From: CAVHIG01 sp963636105
GTDB taxonomy: Bacteria; Bacillota; Clostridia; Peptostreptococcales; Anaerovoracaceae
Assembly: GCA_963636105.1 (NCBI GenBank)
Contig: CAVHIG010000023.1
Coordinates: forward strand, 1-25,767
Direction: 5' to 3'
Length of the DNA: 25,767 nt
In this document: in pieces, positions 1 through 6,422 of the stretch
Numbering within the stretch: the first letter of the stretch is position 1
Layout of the letters: each line of letters starts with the position of its first letter
The notes under the pieces: model-generated
Database searches by the model: none
What the model was told of the DNA's origin: nothing
The model's input: only the letters and a program-made list of their open reading frames with translations
Position numbers and translations under genes: made by a program

Positions 1-66
1 GGGGTCTTTTTGTTTCGCAAATTACCTTCCCCCTCGGAAGATAATTTGACATTTTCTTCCGTTCGT

Positions 67-145
67 GCGGAAACGGCGCAGTTTCCCGCAAACCCCGCTA
101 TGCCCGCAAAGACGCCGGGCGCCTGAAAACCTCCGCAGTTTCCGC
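67..145. repeat. GGAAACTGCG palindromic repeat, one full and one half copy
   Basis: Positions 67-89 hold GCGGAAAC, a short centre, then GCAGTTTCC, which makes an imperfect inverted repeat. Positions 134-145 hold a second half-site, CGCAGTTTCCGC. The same word recurs at 1148, 4689, 10437, 11834 (half), 20946 and 24289-24326. The first 250 bases hold no gene I can support. Confidence 0.55.
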
Positions 146-253
146 AAACCCCTTTAAAAAAGTGTGCGCTTATGGTAAAATGTCCACAATGGCTTATCTT
201 GCCCGTAAATTAGAAGCAGCGAGCGAAATGCCGGAAAACTCGCATACCCCGGA

Positions 254-790
254 AAGGTCAATCTCTTTACGCGGCCGAGGCGCTTTGGGAAGACGCTTAC
301 TATGACCATGCTGAGGAGCTTTTTCGAAATCGGCGGGGAGGCTACACGTCTTGGATTTTTGCTTGAGAGCAGCGCGCTCTGATAGACAAGGCGGACGACG
401 GCACGACGCAGATGGAGATTGAGAATCTCATCGCCGGCGGAACCATAGACAAGGAGCTCAACGAGACGCTCACACATAATGAAATCTATGACAATATTGA
501 AAATATCTGGAGCCTTCTGTACATGACCGGCTACCTGACCGCCACTGAGAAACCGCGCGGACATCGTCATGATGCGAAAGGACAGAAAGCTGGGCTTTGT
601 GGTCGAGGTGAAGGATGTCAAGGATGAGGAAAAGCTTGATTCCGCCTGCGAGAAGGCCATGGCGCAGATAGAGGAAAAGGACTACACCGCAATGCTGCGG
701 CGTTTCCGCGTCAAGGAGATTTGGACCTATGGCATCGCCTTCTGGGACAAGGAGTGCCGCGTAATCGCAAAGCGCGCGGCAGTGAAATAG
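254..790 (+). pseudogene. Decayed AAA-ATPase-like / PD-(D/E)XK nuclease-like protein
   Basis: Three pieces of one protein family can be read in order but in shifting frames. The first, from 254, reads KVNLFTRPRRFGKTLTMTML followed by RSFFEIG, which matches the P-loop region of the AAA-ATPase-like family (PF09820 type); this frame stops at 380. The second, about 367-556 in another frame, reads LIDKADDGTTQMEIENLIAG and then IYDNIENIWSLLYMTGYL, the family's middle region. The third, about 551-790, reads NRADIVMMRKDRKLGFVVEV, then QIEEKDY and YGIAFWDKECRV, the C-terminal PD-(D/E)XK-like domain (DUF1703 type). Intact members are roughly 500-600 residues, so large internal deletions have joined the pieces, at about 370-380 and 550-556. 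No intact start is visible. The family assignment is from memory of these motifs. Confidence 0.8.
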
Positions 791-805
791 AGGGGCACTT
801 ACTTT

Positions 806-833
806 TTGAAGCTGATTTTGAAAAAAATACATT
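806..833 (+). promoter_or_regulatory. Possible proC promoter
   Basis: TTGAAG at 806-811, a 16 bp spacer and TACATT at 828-833 give four of six matches to each sigma-A box, about 50 bp upstream of proC. This is a weak candidate, reported because no better one is visible in the 92 bp gap. Confidence 0.3.
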
Positions 834-882
834 TTGTCCGCTCAGCCGGGGCCGGGCGGCGTAAGAGAAAAGAGGAAAAAGG

Positions 883-1704
883 ATGAAAGAGAAAAAATTG
901 GGTTTTATTGGTATGGGTAATATGGCAACGGCGCTGGCGTCGGGTTTTATCGCGAGTGGCAAGGTGGCGGGGAGCAGCGTGTACGCCTATGCGCCGCATC
1001 AGGACAAGCTCCGCGCAAATGCCGAAAAGCTGGGCTTTGTGCCTTGCGCGAGCGCGGAGGAGCTTGTGGGATGCGCTGACATAATTGTTGTAGCCTGCAA
1101 GCCTTACCAGATAGAGGAAGTATTTGGAAAGCTTATATCAGGCGGCTGCGGAAACTGCGCGGGTACTGCCGGCGGACTGCTTTCCGGCAAGGCGATACTT
1201 TCCGTGGCGGCGGGCTGGAGCTTTGAAAAATACAAGGCGCTGCTGGGAGATTCTGTGCGCATTCAATGCATTATGCCAAATACCCCTGTATCCATAGGGC
1301 GCGGCATGATTCTTGTCGAGCAGGAAAACAGCCTCGAACCTGAAGAAAGAGCGTTTCTGCTGGAACTGCTCAGCTCTTGCGGCGCATATACGGAGCTTCC
1401 GAGCCGCCTCATGGGCGCGGGCATGGCTATTTCCGGCTGCGGTCCGGCGTTTTTCGATTTGATTATAGAAGCGCTGGGCGACGGAGCTGTCAAAAATGGA
1501 ATTCCAAGGGAGCAGGCCTACGAGCTTGTGTGTGCTACTATGGCAGGCACGGCGGAGCTCAAGCTTGAGACCGGGCTGCATCCGGGTGTGCTCAAGGATC
1601 AGGTGTGCTCGCCTGCAGGTACTACGATCAAGGGTGTGGCAGCGCTGGAAAAGGCCGGAGTGCGCAGCGCGTTTATAGAGGCTGTGGATGCGGTGCTGAA
1701 GTAG
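883..1704 (+). CDS. proC: Pyrroline-5-carboxylate reductase
   Basis: ProC reduces 1-pyrroline-5-carboxylate to L-proline with NAD(P)H in the cytoplasm, the last step of proline synthesis. The 273-residue product starts with a Rossmann dinucleotide motif (FIGMGNMA, residues 8-15). It has the VACKP segment near 70-74, IMPNTPVSIGRGM around 130-142, and the C-terminal dimerisation signature MAISGCGPAFFDLIIEALGD, followed by HPGVLKDQVCSPAGTT. The start ATG follows AGAGG by seven bases. Residues 87-100 (SGGCGNCAGTAGGLLSG region) are a Gly/Cys-rich stretch not expected between beta strands in this family. The DNA there contains GCGGAAACTGCG, the short dispersed repeat, so it is probably an in-frame insertion in a loop. 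The gene appears monocistronic. Confidence 0.95.
   Translation: MKEKKLGFIGMGNMATALASGFIASGKVAGSSVYAYAPHQDKLRANAEKLGFVPCASAEELVGCADIIVVACKPYQIEEVFGKLISGGCGNCAGTAGGLLSGKAILSVAAGWSFEKYKALLGDSVRIQCIMPNTPVSIGRGMILVEQENSLEPEERAFLLELLSSCGAYTELPSRLMGAGMAISGCGPAFFDLIIEALGDGAVKNGIPREQAYELVCATMAGTAELKLETGLHPGVLKDQVCSPAGTTIKGVAALEKAGVRSAFIEAVDAVLK
1141..1182 (+). repeat. In-frame GGAAACTGCG repeat tract inside proC
   Basis: The word GCGGAAACTGCG lies at 1148-1159 within codons for GCGNCAG. The same word in another gene (24289-24326, minus strand) also yields CGNC and GGNC peptides. The tract has no counterpart in typical ProC sequences as I recall them. Confidence 0.45.
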
Positions 1705-1724
1705 CTGTCGGCTGTTGGTGAGTG

Positions 1725-1780
1725 GAAGATTTGGGCCTACATCTGTCTTTGGAGGCTCGGCCTGCAGCTTAGGCCTCGCT
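1725..1780 (+). repeat. Degenerate remnant of the structured element
   Basis: GAAGATTTGGG at 1725-1735 is followed by CTGTCTTTGG and then GGCCTGCAGC. These are three words that occur in the same order in the full copies at 1994, 6248 and 14531. The right inverted repeat and the promoter end are missing, so this looks like a decayed or partly deleted copy. Confidence 0.5.
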
Positions 1781-1956
1781 GCGTATTGGTAAATTATGAT
1801 TTTTTAATAAATTTATTGTAGAAAAGCAGCTAAAATTGCGAAAATCTACAATAAATCCTCAAATAAGAGAAAACAGTTTTGTGTTGCCAGGCTGACGTTT
1901 CACAGCTGATTTAAAAGAGTATATAATCTCTACACGATATAGTAGTAAAAGAAGTT
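1781..1956. other. AT-rich intergenic stretch with a 12 bp inverted repeat
   Basis: No coding sequence is visible. ATTTATTGTAGA at 1811-1822 is the exact reverse complement of 1845-1856, separated by 22 bases. It has no following T-run, so it is not a standard terminator. It could be a protein binding site or an RNA hairpin. Confidence 0.5.
1899..1927 (+). promoter_or_regulatory. Sigma-A promoter candidate upstream of element A
   Basis: TTCACA (1899-1904), a 17 bp spacer and TATAAT (1922-1927) form a near-consensus promoter. A transcript from here would run through the structured element and into the YoaK-like gene, giving that gene a second, more distant promoter. Confidence 0.5.
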
Positions 1957-2244
1957 TTTGTAAAAGTATACTTTTACAAACTCACATGACCTTGAAGATT
2001 TGGGGGCTAAAGCTGTCTTTGGCCTGGTGTTCCTCGCAGGAGACAGCTAAGCTCATCTCGCCGGTTTTGGGCTGCGACTTTGTCCACACGGATTTTGCGG
2101 AGCAAAATCCGTGCCAAAGGCTCGCAGCAGCCAAAACCCTGGCTCGAATCGCTTGCTGTCCCTAGCTGCTCGTCACAAGGGCCTGCAGCCAGCTACCACC
2201 CCCAAATCTTCCTTGTAACAAAAAATTTGATAAAGTATACTTTA
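1957..2244 (+). repeat. Structured promoter-bearing element, copy A (full length)
   Basis: The body runs from GAAGATTTGGGGG (1994-2006) to its exact complement CCCCCAAATCTTC (2199-2211). Inside are a hairpin closed by AGCTGTC/GACAGCT around CCT-CGC-AGG, and a long nested hairpin at 2063-2138. That long hairpin is built from GGTTTTGG/CCAAAACC, GCTGCGA/TCGCAGC, CTTTG/CAAAG and a 12 bp CACGGATTTTGC stem with a three-base loop. The left flank (1957-1980) is a perfect 24 bp palindrome centred on GTATAC. The right flank carries a promoter. There is no open reading frame of note inside, so this is not an autonomous transposon. It ends 33 bp before the start codon of the YoaK-like gene. Confidence 0.8.
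2213..2241 (+). promoter_or_regulatory. Promoter at the right end of copy A
   Basis: TTGTAA (2213-2218), exactly 17 bp, TATACT (2236-2241). The -35 box begins two bases after the right inverted repeat. It points at the gene starting at 2277. Confidence 0.65.
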
Positions 2245-2276
2245 TAGTAAAAAAAGGGGATGGGGAGATATTAGTT

Positions 2277-3077
2277 ATGTCAACGGATGAGAAAAACAGG
2301 CGTTGTGAGGTGGAAAAGGCTACGGCCTTCGAAGCTGCGACAGAGCCCAAAGCACAGGAAAAGCACGAAAAAGTCTATCTGACATGTGAAAAGGACTGGG
2401 TCTACTACACATTGATATTTATTGCGGGGATATATGGAGCATATACCTACCTGCTCAAGGGCTACGTCTTTTGCAATGCTCAGACCGGAAACATCGTCCT
2501 CATGGGTATGGCGCTCGGCTCGGGGAAATGGGGCGAGGGCTTCTATTACCTGATTCCAATCACGGCATATGTGCTGGGAGCAACTATTTCCGAACTTTTG
2601 CCAAATCCGATAAAGCATCGCCTCCCTGTGCGCTGGGATACGATATTGATAGCTATTGAAATGATTATAGTGACGATACTTGGCTTTGTGCCGGATTCTG
2701 CGCCGGTGCAGATTTCGCAGGTTGCGATAAATTTTATCGCTTCCATGCAATATAATACATTCCGCCAGGCGGAGGGAATTCCGGTAGCGACGACCTTTGC
2801 GACAAATCACGTAAGGCAGATAGGGATAGGCATCGCAAAGGAGATCAAGCACAGGCACGATCCGGAAAAGCCGCACAGAAAAAGGCTTTCAAAGCATGCG
2901 ACCATGCTCGCTTTCTTCCTCTCTGGCGCCATACTCGGCACGATTGGCGGAAATCTCGTCACGGGTAGGGCGATATGGATGGCACTTGTGCCGCTTGCAG
3001 TGGTATTTTTCACACTACTCCATGCAGATCTCACAACTGAAAAAGAGCTCCTGGACGAAAAACCGTCAGGTCATTAA
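2277..3077 (+). CDS. YoaK-family (DUF1275) integral membrane protein
   Basis: The 266-residue product belongs to the YoaK/DUF1275 family of multi-pass membrane proteins, whose substrate is not established. The hallmark is around residues 45-85: GIYGAYTYLLKG, then FCNAQTGNIVLMGMALGSGK. Hydrophobic segments follow near 92-110 and 122-140, a conserved amphipathic region FIASMQYNTFRQAEG near 155-170, and two C-terminal segments (AFFLSGAILGTIGGNL and WMALVPLAVVFFTLL). The hydrophilic first 40 residues are Lys/Glu-rich and probably cytoplasmic. The start is supported by GGGGAG about ten bases upstream. It is expressed from promoter-bearing element A and is not in an operon with its neighbours. Family identity is firm; function is unknown. 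Confidence 0.85.
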   Translation: MSTDEKNRRCEVEKATAFEAATEPKAQEKHEKVYLTCEKDWVYYTLIFIAGIYGAYTYLLKGYVFCNAQTGNIVLMGMALGSGKWGEGFYYLIPITAYVLGATISELLPNPIKHRLPVRWDTILIAIEMIIVTILGFVPDSAPVQISQVAINFIASMQYNTFRQAEGIPVATTFATNHVRQIGIGIAKEIKHRHDPEKPHRKRLSKHATMLAFFLSGAILGTIGGNLVTGRAIWMALVPLAVVFFTLLHADLTTEKELLDEKPSGH

Positions 3078-3120
3078 ACGACTTTCTAAGCTCGCTGATT
3101 TGAAAATGTAATTATTTGTT

Positions 3121-3173
3121 GCAAGGAAGCTTTAGCCCCAAAGCTTCAAGGTCATGTGAGTTTGAAAAAGTAT
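3121..3173 (-). repeat. Minimal inverted copy E of the structured element
   Basis: Read on the minus strand, the sequence keeps the left flank of copy A (CAAACTCACATGACCTTGAAG region, with TCAAACTCACATGACC exact) and then GAAGCTTT, a six-base loop and AAAGCTTC. The whole interior has been lost, leaving only the terminal stem. It uses the C/G version of the stem, as copy B does. It lies between the YoaK-like gene and the riboswitch promoter. It has no T-run, so any role as a terminator would be weak. Confidence 0.7.
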
Positions 3174-3195
3174 AAATTTCACATCCGTTTTTGTA

Positions 3196-3224
3196 TTGAC
3201 GGACAGAGCTTAAAGGTATATCAT
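3196..3224 (+). promoter_or_regulatory. Promoter of the SAM riboswitch-metK-lysC unit
   Basis: TTGACG (3196-3201), a 17 bp spacer and TATCAT (3219-3224). Transcription would start near 3232, about 15 bases before the first aptamer helix. Confidence 0.7.
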
Positions 3225-3246
3225 ATAAGCAGAGAAACTAAATAGA

Positions 3247-3397
3247 CCTTATCAAGAGTGACTGAGGGAATAGGCCCTATGAAGTCCGGCAACCCGTGAA
3301 GCGCAAGCGGCGGCAGGCGAAGCAGGCATGCAAGGCTCGCAAGCGCGGAATCGAAGGTGCTAAATCCTACAGAGGTATATGCTTCTGAAAGATGAGG
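3247..3397 (+). ncRNA. SAM-I (S-box) riboswitch aptamer
   Basis: The conserved S-box core can be read in order: CTTATCAAGAGTGACTGAGG, then ATAGGCCCTATGAAGTCCGG with CAACC, GGTGCTAAATCC and GAAAGATGAGG. Helix P1 closes as CCTTATC (3247-3253) with GATGAGG (3391-3397). The region between CAACCCG and GGTGC is longer than usual (about 50 bases, GC-rich), so this peripheral helix is extended. S-box RNAs bind S-adenosylmethionine and turn off methionine and SAM genes when it is plentiful. Here the RNA precedes metK. Confidence 0.97.
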
Positions 3398-3419
3398 GAA
3401 GATATCATTTTTGAATTTT

Positions 3420-3454
3420 ACCTCTTCTTTTATGAAGAGGTCTATTTTCTTTTT
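3420..3454 (+). terminator. Riboswitch-controlled intrinsic terminator
   Basis: CCTCTTC (3421-3427) pairs with GAAGAGG (3434-3440) around a six-base loop, followed by TCTATTTTCTTTTT. The 5' arm can instead pair with the 3' strand of P1, GATGAGG (3391-3397), with one mismatch. This gives a plausible antiterminator: SAM binding holds P1 together and lets the terminator form. Confidence 0.85.
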
Positions 3455-3481
3455 GAACAATTTGGCAAGGAGGAAATATTT

Positions 3482-4666
3482 ATGAAGAGACTATTTACAT
3501 CGGAATCCGTTACAGAAGGCCATCCTGACAAGGTGTGCGACCAGATTTCGGACGCAATTCTGGATGCGATTTTTGAAAAGGACCCATATGGCAGAGTAGC
3601 CGCGGAGACCACCACGACCACAGGCTATGCCATGGTTATGGGCGAGATAAGCACGAGCTGCTATGTGGACATTCCAAAGGTTGTAAGGGAGGTAATTAGA
3701 GACATCGGCTATGTCAAGGGCGAGTATGGCTTCGACGCGAATACCTGCGCGGTGCTCACGGCGATAGACGAGCAGTCCGGCGACATAGCGATGGGCGTGG
3801 ATAAGGCGCTCGAATACAAGGACGGCACGCTTGATGACAAGATAGAGACAATCGGCGCAGGCGACCAGGGACTCATGTTTGGCTATGCCTGCAATGAGAC
3901 TCCGGAGCTCATGCCTATGCCGATATCGCTTGCGCACAAGCTCGCGCTGCAGCTTGCGAAGGTCAGAAAGGACGGGACATTGACATATCTCCGTCCGGAC
4001 GGCAAGACACAGGTGACCGTGGAATACGACGACGACAAGGTAAAGCGAATCGACACTGTCGTAGTATCCACTCAGCACGACCCTGACGTGACTCAGGAGC
4101 AGATAAAGAAGGACATCATCGAAAAGGTTGTAAAGCCGATAATTCCGGCAGAGCTCCTCGACGACGAGACAAAGTATTACGTAAATCCGACAGGCAGATT
4201 CGTAATCGGCGGCCCGCATGGCGATTCCGGCCTGACCGGTAGAAAGATCATCGTAGACACCTACGGCGGTTATGCAAGACACGGCGGCGGCGCATTCTCC
4301 GGAAAGGATCCTACAAAGGTAGACCGTTCGGCAAGCTACGCGGCCAGATACGCGGCGAAAAATATTGTAGCCGCGGGACTTGCTGACAAGTGCGAGATTC
4401 AGCTTGCCTACGCAATCGGCGTGGCGCGTCCTGTATCTGTGCTTGTAGACAGCTTTGGCACGGGCAAAATAAGCGACGAAAAGATCGCGGAGCTTGTAAA
4501 TAAGCACTTCGACCTGCGTCCGGCGGCCATCATAAGAGACCTCGACCTCAGAAGACCTATTTACAGGCAGACGGCGGCATATGGTCACTTCGGCAGGACG
4601 GACATCGATCTTCCGTGGGAGCACACGGATAAGGCTGAGCTTCTCAGAAAGGAAGCGGGCCTCTAA
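3482..4666 (+). CDS. metK: S-adenosylmethionine synthetase
   Basis: MetK makes SAM from methionine and ATP in the cytoplasm, working as a homotetramer. The 394-residue protein has the usual family length. It shows TSESVTEGHPDKVCDQISDA (residues 6-25, with the ATP/Mg-contacting H14-P-D-K17), GAGDQGLMFGYA, the loop DPTKVDRSASYAARYAAKN, and the C-terminal half expected of the three-fold repeated MetK fold. ATG 3482 is chosen because CAAGGAGG stands eight bases upstream and the protein then begins MKRLFTSESVTEGHPDK as in relatives. An in-frame ATG at 3392 lies inside the riboswitch and is not plausible. Control is by the upstream SAM-I riboswitch. The aspartate kinase follows after 105 bp without an obvious terminator. 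Confidence 0.98.
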   Translation: MKRLFTSESVTEGHPDKVCDQISDAILDAIFEKDPYGRVAAETTTTTGYAMVMGEISTSCYVDIPKVVREVIRDIGYVKGEYGFDANTCAVLTAIDEQSGDIAMGVDKALEYKDGTLDDKIETIGAGDQGLMFGYACNETPELMPMPISLAHKLALQLAKVRKDGTLTYLRPDGKTQVTVEYDDDKVKRIDTVVVSTQHDPDVTQEQIKKDIIEKVVKPIIPAELLDDETKYYVNPTGRFVIGGPHGDSGLTGRKIIVDTYGGYARHGGGAFSGKDPTKVDRSASYAARYAAKNIVAAGLADKCEIQLAYAIGVARPVSVLVDSFGTGKISDEKIAELVNKHFDLRPAAIIRDLDLRRPIYRQTAAYGHFGRTDIDLPWEHTDKAELLRKEAGL

Positions 4667-4688
4667 AAAAGTAAATCTGGCGCGAGTC

Positions 4689-4710
4689 GCGGAAACTGCG
4701 CCGTTTCCGC
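4689..4710. repeat. GGAAACTGCG palindromic repeat between metK and lysC
   Basis: GCGGAAAC and GTTTCCGC form a perfect 8 bp stem around TGCGCC. A-rich sequence follows rather than T-rich sequence, so it should not terminate metK transcription on the plus strand. Confidence 0.6.
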
Positions 4711-4771
4711 AAAAAAGCGAAGCGTTCGGTTACGCCGGCTTGCGCCTTAGAAATTGGAGGAAAAGTGATTT

Positions 4772-6094
4772 ATGGGAGTTAAAGTAGCAAAATTTGGGGG
4801 ATCCTCGGTGGCAGATGCCATCCAACTTACAAAAATGAAGCAAATTATCGAATCGGATCCGGCGAGAAAGTATGTAGTCGTATCGGCCCCGGGCAAGAGA
4901 TATGATGGCGATAGCAAGATTACGGATCTGCTCTACCTGTGCAAGACGCATATCGAGCACAACGTATCCTACGAGCAGATTTTCCAGGTAGTCTGCGACA
5001 GATACATGGCCATCGCTATCAATCTTGGGGTAAAGGCAAATCTGCTCGCGGAATTCGAGAAGATCAAGAAGAATCTGCAGGAGGGCGCATCGGCGGACTA
5101 CATCGCAAGCCGTGGTGAGTATCTGAACGCCATAGTTGTAGCGGGCTTTTTGGGCTATGACTTTGTAGACACGGCAGGGCTGATACATTTTGACAAAAAA
5201 GGAAGGCTCATGGCAGCGGAAACTGACAGGGATCTCGGCGCGGAGCTTGCAAAGCACGAAAGGGCGGTGCTTCCGGGCTTTTACGGTTCAAATCCTGACG
5301 GCACGATAAGGACATTCTCAAGAGGCGGCTCGGATATCACAGGCTCGCTTGTCGCAAAGGCAGTAAAGGCTGATGTGTATGAAAACTGGACGGACGTATC
5401 GGGCTTCCTTATCGCGGACCCTCGCATTGTAGAAAATGCAAGGCCGATAAAGAGCATCTCTTACATGGAGCTTCGCGAGCTTTCCTACATGGGAGCGTCG
5501 GTACTTCATGAGGACGCTGTCTATCCTGCAAGAATAGGCAATATTCCTATCAATATCAGAAATACAAACATCCCTGATGATGAGGGTACGATGATCACTT
5601 CCGCGACGGATGGCAGAGAAAAGCGTGTCATCACGGGAATTGCGGGCAGCCGTGACTTTACGGTAATCGCCCTGTACAAGAACATGCTGGCGCGTGAACG
5701 CGGCTTTATCAGGAAAATTTTGGGACTCCTTGAGGACCACGACATTCCTATCGAGCACCTCCCTACCGGCATCGATACTGTATCTGTGGTAGTTTCCAAT
5801 AAAAATCTCGAGGGCAAGCTTGATGACCTTCTCGAGGAGATACAGAATACCGTAAAGCCGGATTCAATAGATGTTTTTGATAATATGGCGCTTGTGGCTA
5901 CGGTCGGAAGTGGCATGAGCAGACGTCCGGGCGTATCGGCAAAGCTCTTTGGCGCGCTTGCGGACGCGGGTGTAAATATCCGAATGATTGACCAGGGCTC
6001 CAGCGAAATGAATATCATTGTGGGCGTGGAGAATCAGGATTTCGAAGCCTCAATCAGGGCGATTTACAACGCTTTTGAGGGCGAGGAAGCATAG
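4772..6094 (+). CDS. lysC: Aspartate kinase
   Basis: Aspartokinase phosphorylates L-aspartate with ATP, the first committed step to lysine, threonine and methionine. The 440-residue protein starts with the kinase motif VAKFGGSSVADA (residues 5-16). It carries VVVSAPGKR near 34-42, the catalytic-domain segment FSRGGSDITGSLVAKAVKAD, and WTDVSGFLIADPRIV. Two ACT regulatory domains follow from about residue 295 (FTVIALYKNMLARERGFIRK; then ALVATVGSGMSRRPGVSAKL and NIRMIDQGSSEMNIIVGVE). It is a monofunctional enzyme of the longer class (about 450 residues), so the symbol lysC is generic; a threonine- or methionine-linked isozyme is possible. GGAGG lies 11 bases before the start. The position behind the S-box and metK suggests shared SAM control. 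Confidence 0.95.
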   Translation: MGVKVAKFGGSSVADAIQLTKMKQIIESDPARKYVVVSAPGKRYDGDSKITDLLYLCKTHIEHNVSYEQIFQVVCDRYMAIAINLGVKANLLAEFEKIKKNLQEGASADYIASRGEYLNAIVVAGFLGYDFVDTAGLIHFDKKGRLMAAETDRDLGAELAKHERAVLPGFYGSNPDGTIRTFSRGGSDITGSLVAKAVKADVYENWTDVSGFLIADPRIVENARPIKSISYMELRELSYMGASVLHEDAVYPARIGNIPINIRNTNIPDDEGTMITSATDGREKRVITGIAGSRDFTVIALYKNMLARERGFIRKILGLLEDHDIPIEHLPTGIDTVSVVVSNKNLEGKLDDLLEEIQNTVKPDSIDVFDNMALVATVGSGMSRRPGVSAKLFGALADAGVNIRMIDQGSSEMNIIVGVENQDFEASIRAIYNAFEGEEA

Positions 6095-6113
6095 CGGATA
6101 GTGGAAGCTTTAT

Positions 6114-6158
6114 AAAAAGCAGCGAAAAGTGAAATCTTTGGCTTTTCACTGCTTTTTT
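6114..6158 (+). terminator. Terminator of the metK-lysC unit
   Basis: AAAAAGCAGCGAAAAG (6114-6129) pairs with CTTTTCACTGCTTTTTT (6142-6158) with one mismatch and ends in a T-run. It lies 20 bases after the aspartate kinase stop. Confidence 0.85.
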
Positions 6159-6220
6159 GTTGAATTCCAAGAGATTTTTGCAACTTTTCCGGGGCAAGTT
6201 ACGTCTACTTGTTTGTAATG

Positions 6221-6384
6221 TATACTTTTACAAACTCATATAACCTTGAAGCTTTGGGGCTAAAGCTGTCTTTGACCTGGTGCTCCTCGCAGGAGACAGC
6301 TAAGCTCGTCGCAAGGGTCTGCAGCCAGCTACCACCCCAAAGCTTCCTTGCAATGAATAATTTGATAAACTATACTTTTACAAA
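6221..6384 (+). repeat. Structured promoter-bearing element, copy B (internally deleted)
   Basis: The ends are GAAGCTTTGGGG (6248-6259) and CCCCAAAGCTTC (6335-6346), the C/G variant of the terminal stem. The AGCTGTC/GACAGCT hairpin is kept, but the long nested hairpin of copies A and C is absent. The join lies at GCTCGTCGCAAGG, a word related to one present beyond the long hairpin in A and C, which suggests deletion between short repeats. The 14-mer TATACTTTTACAAA flanks the element on both sides (6221-6234 and 6371-6384) in direct orientation. No coding sequence is present in this 328 bp gap. Confidence 0.8.
6348..6376 (+). promoter_or_regulatory. Promoter at the right end of copy B
   Basis: TTGCAA (6348-6353), exactly 17 bp, TATACT (6371-6376). 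It directs transcription into the ABC operon. The lysC terminator upstream means this is probably the operon's main promoter. Confidence 0.7.
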
Positions 6385-6422
6385 ATTAGAATAAGCCAAT
6401 TAAAAGATGGAGAGTTTTGACA

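Noticed and set aside
25..55. Remnant of the structured element near the window start
   Set aside because: It shares ATAATTTGACA with the right flank of copy C, and a TTCC/GGAA pair, but no inverted-repeat end or promoter spacing. This could be chance.
154..660. Minus-strand open frame over the start of the window
   Set aside because: The plus strand here carries recognisable pieces of a decayed gene; the minus reading has no family features.
1994..2211. Structured element as a simple terminator or a tRNA-like gene
   Set aside because: The terminal stem lacks a T-run and is too far apart to terminate. The inner hairpins do not form a cloverleaf, and the copies carry no conserved tRNA boxes.
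2280..2876. Minus-strand open frame opposite the YoaK-like gene
   Set aside because: It is a mirror of a clear membrane protein gene, with no start signal or family match.
3392..3481. Earlier in-frame start for metK
   Set aside because: It would begin inside the riboswitch aptamer and translate the terminator hairpin. The start at 3482 has AGGAGG and matches the family N-terminus.
3491..4624. Long open frame on the minus strand across metK
   Set aside because: It lies wholly antisense to a full-length metK, has no recognisable domains or RBS, and is explained by codon bias of the real gene.
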